DNA from: Candidatus Thiodiazotropha sp. (ex Codakia rugifera)
GTDB lineage: Bacteria > Pseudomonadota > Gammaproteobacteria > Chromatiales > Chromatiaceae
DNA length: 64,000 nucleotides
Direction: 5' to 3'
Assembly (NCBI GenBank): GCA_025656675.1
Contig: JAHXHN010000001.1
Location: 62,001-126,000 of the forward strand
The position numbers were made by a program, and so were the translations under genes. Numbering within the stretch: the first letter of the stretch is position 1; each line of letters begins with the position of its first letter. A model generated the notes under the pieces. That model was given only the letters and a program-made list of their open reading frames with translations, was not told the DNA's origin and searched no databases. This document shows, piece after piece, positions 58,620 to 64,000 of the stretch.

Positions 58620-59219
58620 GTGGAGCCCATCACCACAATCGATCTGCTGCGTCACGGCGAACCGGTAGGTGGCCGTCGCTACCGCGGACAAATCGACGAT
58701 CCATTGAGCGAGCGCGGGTGGGAAGAGATGTGGCATGCTGTATCCGGCAAGAGGCCTTGGCAGGCAATTGTCAGCTCACCGCTGCAACGTTGCAGTCAAT
58801 TCGCCCAAGCCCTAAGCAGCAATCTCAATATCAGCCTCGAATTTGATGATCGCCTGAAAGAGGTGGGATTTGGCATCTGGGAAGGTCAGTCAGGGGAGCA
58901 ATTGCGTGCCCAAGATAGATCCATCTTGTCACGTTTTTACAACGATCCCATCCATCATCGACCCGATAATGCCGAATCCCTCGAAATCTTTAATCACAGG
59001 GTTAAGAAGGCTTATCAACAGGCTGCTGAGCGGCATAGTGGTAAACATTTACTGATTGTGGCCCATGCCGGCGTGATTCGCAGTATGCTGATACAAACCC
59101 TACAGGCACCTATTCAATCCATGTACCGTATTTCAATTGCTTCTGCCAGCCTCTCCCGCATCCAAATCGATGCTGAGCGCCCGCCAACAGTGGTCTTCAC
59201 GGGTAAGCCGCAACTGTAA
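58620..59219 (+). CDS. Histidine phosphatase family protein
   Basis: A 199-residue phosphoglycerate-mutase-like phosphatase. The catalytic RHG is in LLRHGEPVGG at residue 10, the acid/base glutamate probably in LKEVGFGIWEG, and the second histidine in VAHAGVIRS. It resembles CobC-type alpha-ribazole phosphatases and sugar-phosphatase relatives; without cobalamin genes nearby the substrate is open. Start is GTG, three bases after ampE, so it is likely in the same transcript. Confidence 0.88.
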   Translation: MEPITTIDLLRHGEPVGGRRYRGQIDDPLSERGWEEMWHAVSGKRPWQAIVSSPLQRCSQFAQALSSNLNISLEFDDRLKEVGFGIWEGQSGEQLRAQDRSILSRFYNDPIHHRPDNAESLEIFNHRVKKAYQQAAERHSGKHLLIVAHAGVIRSMLIQTLQAPIQSMYRISIASASLSRIQIDAERPPTVVFTGKPQL

Positions 59220-59389
59220 GAGGAAGCGGCCCAGCACCGGTCCATAAAGCATTTGTGAACTATTTCACGGGTTCCTTAAGGAATTTTTAAGATAAATACG
59301 TTATAAATCACGTAAATTAACAATTTTTTACGTTACGGTTGGTAATGCTGGCGTAGATCAGCAATGCGAATAACTTGAGGAGAGATCCT

Positions 59390-59473
59390 ATGTCATGGTT
59401 ACTATTAACTGCTCTAGCAGTCATTGTTGTCTCAGTATTGGCAACCAAGACTATTGAATTTCCTGATCAATAG
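59390..59473 (+). CDS. Putative 27-residue membrane peptide
   Basis: A very short frame with an excellent ribosome binding site: GAGGAGAGATCCT lies immediately before the ATG at 59390. The product begins MSWLLL and is one hydrophobic helix (residues 3-18), followed by KTIEFPDQ and a stop. It stands alone in a 300-base gap whose AT-rich upstream part (59280-59340) could be a promoter. The combination of strong translation signal and clean single-span sequence suggests a real small protein, but no homologue can be named. Confidence 0.5.
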   Translation: MSWLLLTALAVIVVSVLATKTIEFPDQ

Positions 59474-59526
59474 TCTACGCGTATAACTATTGTCAAACTC
59501 GCTTGTGCCTGACAGCCTGTCTGTCT

Positions 59527-60090
59527 CTATGGGGCGGTATATGGCTGATGCTGCCGAACATATTCATACATGACAATTGATGCCGCAACAGCAACATTCA
59601 AGCTTTCAACCTGACCATATTGAGGTATTGCAACAGAGGATGCCTCTGGGTAGTCATCCAGGTTGAAACTGTGACCCCACTCTTCATGTCCAAGCACGAA
59701 AGCGCTCTTTTTCGCCAGTTCTGAGGTTGTTAGTTGTCGATCACACCCACCCTGAAGCAGCACGACCTGATAACCTCGATCGACTAAATTCCGGTAACTC
59801 TGATCGAAACTGTCAAAAAAACGTGCTGGAACCTTCTTAAAGGCCCCCTTTCCTGGAGATGGATCAAAAGGACCGATATTGACCAAATGGATTTCATGCG
59901 CACCAAACGCCTCTGCACTTCTGAATATCTTTGCTACATTGAATCCTGCTTTCATCTGATCGAGAACAACAATAAATTCGTGTACTCCGGGCTTGGCCAA
60001 CACATTTCGCTGTCGCTGCTTGGTATAACGCAACAGCGCCTGGTCTCTCTCTTCCCTTCGCTCACGTTTGTTTTTTCTTTGTCTTAACAT
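59527..60090 (-). CDS. SpoU/TrmH family RNA 2'-O-methyltransferase
   Basis: A 187-residue knotted methyltransferase. The three SPOUT motifs are present: NVAKIFRSAEAFG (about residue 52), FVLGHEEWG (about 133) and IPQYGQVESLNVAVAASIVMYE near the C-terminus. A basic N-terminal tail (RQRKNKRERREERD) may bind RNA. The enzyme probably methylates ribose in tRNA or rRNA, but the site cannot be told. It faces the 27-residue frame, 53 bases away. Confidence 0.92.
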   Translation of the reverse strand: MLRQRKNKRERREERDQALLRYTKQRQRNVLAKPGVHEFIVVLDQMKAGFNVAKIFRSAEAFGAHEIHLVNIGPFDPSPGKGAFKKVPARFFDSFDQSYRNLVDRGYQVVLLQGGCDRQLTTSELAKKSAFVLGHEEWGHSFNLDDYPEASSVAIPQYGQVESLNVAVAASIVMYEYVRQHQPYTAP

Positions 60091-60318
60091 CTTTGTGCCC
60101 CTGCCCGAAATTTCTTACCTCGGGCATGCAATGCTCTGAGATAGCCGACTGAATGATGCACCTATAAGTCAGATATCAGATATATTTTCCGTTCAAAGAC
60201 CATGACAATTGTGCAGGCTGTCTGCATGTCATACATGTTGTAATAATCACTCCACATTGAGTTATATACCTCTCTCAAGCAGAGGTTTAACCTTTTTTTC
60301 AAAGACAGGAAGACGAAT

Positions 60319-60981
60319 ATGCAGGCGACAAGCGTCACTCGAATCCTGGTATGGAGCCGTGGGCTCAGGTTTGCTCATTGGACACTTGCCCTCTCCAGCA
60401 TAGGATTGCTTATAACCGGCTGGCTGATGATCAATTTCAGTGCGATTGCAACAACGACTACAGAGATCCACTATATGCTCTCTGCCCTACTACTGCCTGC
60501 GCTCATATTGAGGCTCTATCTACTTTTTTTTGGTAAAGGCACCGATCACTTATCAGCTTGCGAACCGGACTTGCACCGTCTTTCACAAGCCTGGTTGGTG
60601 TTAAAATTCTATCTCACTCTAGGAAAGGCTCCCTTACCAAAATGGTACAGTCATAATCCATTTTGGGGACCCCTCTATCTGGCACTTTTTTTTGTTCTGG
60701 CACTGAGTATCTTCAGTGGTTTTATGATGCTCAACGATGTCAACCTAATCGGCAGTCTAAGCCTGCACGCTCTTCATCATCTTTGCTACCAGGTGCTAGG
60801 GATATTCACTCTATTGCATATTTTATCGGTTTTTTCTCACGATCTTGGTGGTAGTGGTTCAGATATCTCTGCAATGATAAATGGACAGCGTATTTTTGAA
60901 GTGGAACAATCTAGCCGATATCATGCATCAAATGGCCATTCAGTAGAAATTGATGACTTGCTGAAAACACTAAAGAGATAG
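60319..60981 (+). CDS. Cytochrome b561-type membrane haem protein
   Basis: A 220-residue integral membrane cytochrome of the b561/Ni-Fe hydrogenase b-subunit type. Four helices carry candidate haem-ligand histidines: RFAHWTLA (helix 1), EIHYMLSA (helix 2), SLHALHHL (helix 3) and LLHILSVF (helix 4). A C-terminal hydrophilic tail of about 40 residues follows. Such proteins pass electrons from quinol to a periplasmic partner; none is encoded here. AGGAAG precedes the ATG, and a terminator follows. Confidence 0.88.
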   Translation: MQATSVTRILVWSRGLRFAHWTLALSSIGLLITGWLMINFSAIATTTTEIHYMLSALLLPALILRLYLLFFGKGTDHLSACEPDLHRLSQAWLVLKFYLTLGKAPLPKWYSHNPFWGPLYLALFFVLALSIFSGFMMLNDVNLIGSLSLHALHHLCYQVLGIFTLLHILSVFSHDLGGSGSDISAMINGQRIFEVEQSSRYHASNGHSVEIDDLLKTLKR

Positions 60982-61008
60982 TCGTTGAGGGAAAAGTGCC
61001 ACACATAA

Positions 61009-61038
61009 AAAAACCCACATCTATCGTTGTGGGTTTTT
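61009..61038. terminator. Bidirectional intrinsic terminator
   Basis: AAAAACCCACA at 61009-61019 and TGTGGGTTTTT at 61028-61038 form an 11-base stem with an 8-base loop and T-runs on both strands. It ends the cytochrome b transcript on the right-going side and the alpha operon after rplQ on the left-going side. Confidence 0.93.
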
Positions 61039-61064
61039 CAATATTGATAAGCCTTAAAAAGAGT

Positions 61065-61469
61065 TTACTCTTCGCTCTCTTCAGCCTCAGTATCTTCTGT
61101 GACTTCCGGAATCGGACGGTCCACTAACTCAACATATGCCATTTGAGCTTGGTCCCCATCCCGATAACCGCACTTCAGAATGCGCAGATATCCGCCAGCC
61201 CTCTCCTGATAGCGAGGTCCCAATTCAGCAAATAACTTACCGACTGCTGCCTTGTCACGCAGTCGTGAGAATGCAAGCCTGCGTTTTGCAACATTGTCTG
61301 TTTTAGACATTGTAATAAGCGGTTCAGCAACACGACGCAGCTCTTTTGCCTTAGGCAGGGTTGTCTTAATCAATTCGTGATTGATCAATGAGACAGTCAT
61401 GTTTCTGAACATGGCATTTCGATGGCTACTGTTACGATTCAGCTGCCGTCCAGATTTACGATGGCGCAT
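61065..61469 (-). CDS. rplQ: 50S ribosomal protein L17
   Basis: Large-subunit protein at the exit-tunnel side. The start [20 protein letters not shown] and the middle [20 protein letters not shown] are family hallmarks. The 134-residue form has an acidic C-terminal tail ([13 protein letters not shown]) as in other gammaproteobacteria. Last gene of the alpha operon, followed by a strong terminator. Confidence 0.98.
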   Translation of the reverse strand: MRHRKSGRQLNRNSSHRNAMFRNMTVSLINHELIKTTLPKAKELRRVAEPLITMSKTDNVAKRRLAFSRLRDKAAVGKLFAELGPRYQERAGGYLRILKCGYRDGDQAQMAYVELVDRPIPEVTEDTEAEESEE

Positions 61470-61520
61470 GGGTCAACTTCCACAAATTCAATAGTTAATA
61501 AAAGTTCAGGGCAACTGGAT

Positions 61521-62519
61521 TTAATGAGTCAGTTGCTCTTCGATATTTTCAGGTGGCCAATGCTCAAGACGCATGCCCAGTGACAGCCCTCGACGAGCAA
61601 GCACGTCTTTGATCTCAGTGAGCGACTTTTTGCCCAGATTAGGTGTTTTGAGCAACTCTACTTCTGTACGCTGAATAAGATCACCGATAAGGAAGATGTT
61701 TTCAGCTTTCAAACAGTTCGCAGAGCGTACAGTGAGCTCAAGGTCATCAACAGGCCGCAGCAGAATAGGATCGATTGCAGGCTCTTCTGGCTCTGTAACC
61801 GACTCAGCCGCTTCAGCTTCAAGATCAACGAAAACCGACAGTTGATCGCGCAATATGCTAGCTGACCGTCTGATAGCCTCTTCAGGGTCTATCGTACCGT
61901 TTGTTTCCAGCTCGATGACGAGGCGATCGAGGCCAGTGTTCTGTTCCACACGGGCAGCCTCTACACTGTATGCCACTTCTCTGATAGGGCTAAACGAGGC
62001 ATCTACCTGTAACATACCAATTGGACGCTCATCACCGGCACTTCCCTGTCGTGCTGCCGCTGGATGGTAACCACGTCCACGACGAACATTCAGTGTCATA
62101 TTTATCTCGCCCGATTTTGTCAGGGTTGCGATAATATGATCAGGATTGGCGATCTCTACATCATGGTCTAAGGTGATGTCACTAGCCAGTACTTGCCCAG
62201 GTCCCTTTTTCTGTAGCTTTAACGTTGCCTCGTCGCGTGTATGCATGACAATCGCAACTTGCTTGAGGTTGAGAAGTACATCCAGGACATCTTCCTGAAC
62301 ACCTTCCATAGTCGTGTACTCATGGAGTACATCAGCTATCTCTACCTCAGTGATAGCACTTCCAGGCATTGATGAGAGAAGAATGCGCCTTAGCGCATTA
62401 CCCAATGTATGCCCAAAACCTCTCTCTAACGGTTCAAGTGTCACCTTCGCTCGTGTAGCGGTGACAGGCTGAACATTAACGATGCGAGGCTTGAGAAATT
62501 CCGTAACGCTTTCGGTCAT
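61521..62519 (-). CDS. rpoA: DNA-directed RNA polymerase subunit alpha
   Basis: A 332-residue alpha subunit. The N-terminal assembly domain ([20 protein letters not shown] near residue 28) dimerises and binds beta and beta-prime; the C-terminal domain ([20 protein letters not shown] near 270) contacts UP elements and activators. A linker of acidic and Pro residues lies near 235-250. Full length for the family. Confidence 0.99.
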   Translation of the reverse strand: MTESVTEFLKPRIVNVQPVTATRAKVTLEPLERGFGHTLGNALRRILLSSMPGSAITEVEIADVLHEYTTMEGVQEDVLDVLLNLKQVAIVMHTRDEATLKLQKKGPGQVLASDITLDHDVEIANPDHIIATLTKSGEINMTLNVRRGRGYHPAAARQGSAGDERPIGMLQVDASFSPIREVAYSVEAARVEQNTGLDRLVIELETNGTIDPEEAIRRSASILRDQLSVFVDLEAEAAESVTEPEEPAIDPILLRPVDDLELTVRSANCLKAENIFLIGDLIQRTEVELLKTPNLGKKSLTEIKDVLARRGLSLGMRLEHWPPENIEEQLTH

Positions 62520-62539
62520 GTATGTTCCCTCGTCAAGAC

Positions 62540-63160
62540 TTACTTAGAGTAGAGCTCGACGACCAGTTGCTCATTAATCTCAGCAGATAGATCGGAACGA
62601 TCAGGTATTCGCTTTACCTTACCTTTCATTGCCTTTGGATCAACTTCAACCCAATCAACAAAACCAAACTGCCCTTGTAGTTCAAGTGCCCCTTGAATTC
62701 TAAGCTGCTTTTTCGCTTTTTCACGAATGGAGACTTCGTCGTCAGCTGTAAGCTTAAAGGAAGGTACATTTACAACCTTGCCATTAACCTCAATCGCCTT
62801 GTGACTTACCAGTTGGCGAGCCTCCGCACGGGTAGCCCCAAACCCCATGCGATAGACGATATTGTCCAAACGCGTCTCAAGCAATTGCAGCAGATTTTCA
62901 CCCGTTGCACCCTTATTCTGAGCTGCAGCTTTATAGTAGTTACGGAACTGTTTTTCCATAACGCCATAGATTCGACGTACCTTCTGCTTTTCACGCAACT
63001 GCAGGCCGTAATCAGATACCCGACGACGACGATCTCCCGCCTGTCCGGGCACCTTTTCCATATTGCATTTGGAATCAAGTGAGCGAACGCGACTCTTGAG
63101 AAAGAGGTCAGTCCCCTCTCTACGACTCAGTTTGCACTTAGGCCCGATATACCTTGCCAT
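62540..63160 (-). CDS. rpsD: 30S ribosomal protein S4
   Basis: Primary 16S rRNA-binding protein and, in E. coli, the translational repressor of this operon. The 206-residue protein has the typical [20 protein letters not shown] start and the S4 domain ([20 protein letters not shown]) with the [15 protein letters not shown] strand. Confidence 0.99.
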   Translation of the reverse strand: MARYIGPKCKLSRREGTDLFLKSRVRSLDSKCNMEKVPGQAGDRRRRVSDYGLQLREKQKVRRIYGVMEKQFRNYYKAAAQNKGATGENLLQLLETRLDNIVYRMGFGATRAEARQLVSHKAIEVNGKVVNVPSFKLTADDEVSIREKAKKQLRIQGALELQGQFGFVDWVEVDPKAMKGKVKRIPDRSDLSAEINEQLVVELYSK

Positions 63161-63180
63161 GATTCATGTAACTCCAGTAA

Positions 63181-63570
63181 TTAGACGCGGCGCTTCTTGG
63201 GGGGACGACAGCCATTATGAGGAATAGGTGTTACGTCAGAGATGCTGGTTATCTTAAACCCGGCATTATTCAGTGAACGAACAGCCGATTCGCGACCAGG
63301 ACCAGGACCCTTGACATTGACATCAAGGTTTTTTACCCCGTACTCCTTGACCATCTGGCCTACGCGATCTGCAGCGACCTGAGCGGCGAAGGGTGTACTT
63401 TTCCTAGATCCACGGAATCCGGATCCACCAGCCGTTGCCCAAGCCAGGGTGTTTCCCTGACGGTCACTAATCATGATTATTGTGTTATTGAAAGAGGCGT
63501 GGATGTGCGCGACGCCGTCGGTCACACTCTTCCTTACCTTTTTCTTGGCACGGTTACTGGGTTTTGCCAT
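63181..63570 (-). CDS. rpsK: 30S ribosomal protein S11
   Basis: Platform protein of the small subunit. The 129-residue sequence contains [20 protein letters not shown] and the C-terminal [20 protein letters not shown], both diagnostic. Located between rpsM and rpsD in the standard alpha-operon order. Confidence 0.99.
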   Translation of the reverse strand: MAKPSNRAKKKVRKSVTDGVAHIHASFNNTIIMISDRQGNTLAWATAGGSGFRGSRKSTPFAAQVAADRVGQMVKEYGVKNLDVNVKGPGPGRESAVRSLNNAGFKITSISDVTPIPHNGCRPPKKRRV

Positions 63571-63604
63571 CTTCTGTACCTACAGATTCTTTAAATATGT
63601 TTGA

Positions 63605-63961
63605 TTAACGTTTGATTGGTCGACGAGGGCCTTTACGTGTTCTCGCATTTGTACGGGTACGCTGGCCACGCAGCGGTAAACCGCGGCGGTGACGAATCCC
63701 ACGATTACAGCCTAAATCCATCAGACGCTTAATATTCATAGAGACTTCACGGCGCAGATCGCCTTCTACCGAAAAGCGAGCAACTATTGCACGTATCGAT
63801 TCGACTTGATCTTCGCTGAGTTCTTGTATTTTCGTGTTAGGTTCGATGCCGGCTTCTTTACAAATATCACCCGCACGCGATCGCCCGATACCAAATATTG
63901 ATGTCAGCGCTATGACCGCATGTTTCCGGTCTGGAATGTTGACCCCTGCAATTCGAGCCAT
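63605..63961 (-). CDS. rpsM: 30S ribosomal protein S13
   Basis: Head protein of the small subunit that contacts the P-site tRNA and L5. The chosen start gives 118 residues beginning [20 protein letters not shown], the family N-terminus, with AGGAG eight bases upstream; the frame stays open ten codons further. The C-terminus ends in the usual basic tail ([12 protein letters not shown]). First alpha-operon gene visible; the promoter and rpmJ would lie beyond the window. Confidence 0.99.
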   Translation of the reverse strand: MARIAGVNIPDRKHAVIALTSIFGIGRSRAGDICKEAGIEPNTKIQELSEDQVESIRAIVARFSVEGDLRREVSMNIKRLMDLGCNRGIRHRRGLPLRGQRTRTNARTRKGPRRPIKR

Positions 63962-64000
63962 CTCTAAATCTCCTGAAGAAACCCCTGGCACTTCACCAAA

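Overview
The window is a 64 kb stretch of chromosome from a gammaproteobacterium. The gene set and order are of a Chromatiales/Sedimenticola type: rluD and pgeF facing bamD, pilSR-pilA-pilBCD-coaE, ampDE, the alpha ribosomal operon rpsM-rpsK-rpsD-rpoA-rplQ, and a DsrC/TusE-family sulfur carrier protein. A free-living or symbiotic sulfur oxidiser would fit, but that is an impression from family resemblance, not a measured assignment. No phage, insertion-sequence transposase, CRISPR array or rRNA was seen. The only tRNA is the 3' end of a tRNA-Pro at the left edge.

Layout. 1-1.2 kb: tRNA end, a dispersed inverted repeat and one small conserved-looking protein. 1.2-16.5 kb: mostly leftward housekeeping genes (VanZ-like, tex, acetyltransferase, HD-GYP, ugd, plsC-like, def, gcvR-like, pgeF, rluD, glnB, nadE), with rightward bamD and a MaoC dehydratase; a second repeat element lies at 14.4-14.6 kb. 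16.5-31.6 kb: type IV pilus locus (pilS, pilR, sigma-54-driven pilA, pilB, pilC, pilD, coaE), interrupted between pilA and pilB by a leftward, strikingly AT-rich five-gene operon. 31.7-39.7 kb: clpB with a clear sigma-32 promoter, purEK, a Crp/Fnr regulator, a small lipoprotein and ilvD. 39.8-44.8 kb: response regulator, FecR/LysM protein and CHASE2 histidine kinase. 45-50.7 kb: OmpA-like protein, MscS channel, GlsB-like protein, thiamine-binding-like protein, HugZ-like protein, TusE-like protein and an EgtB-like protein. 50.7-54.4 kb: nadC, FKBP, DUF1631. 54.8-57.1 kb: DUF1538-DUF1538-PII-CBS operon, followed by ampD, ampE and a histidine phosphatase. 59-61 kb: a 27-residue membrane peptide missed by length cut-offs, an rRNA/tRNA methyltransferase and a cytochrome b561. 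61-64 kb: alpha operon.

The most noteworthy parts are three. First, the island inside the pilus locus encodes a cytoplasmic VTC-type polyphosphate polymerase domain, a DUF4956 membrane protein, an exported protein resembling a CYTH/triphosphate-tunnel fold, a membrane-anchored CotH kinase fused to a beta-helix, and a small anchored protein. Together they look like a phosphate-transfer system spanning the inner membrane, with unknown substrate. Second, the DUF1538 pair with its own PII-like and CBS proteins looks like a transporter with two nucleotide-sensing regulators. Third, an EgtB-like protein has lost all three expected iron ligands. Two repeat structures also merit attention, one of which appears to supply the stop codon of the Crp/Fnr gene.

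Start codons were moved inward from the longest reading frame where ribosome binding sites or family lengths demanded it; these choices are stated per gene. All functional calls rest on reading the protein sequences by eye.
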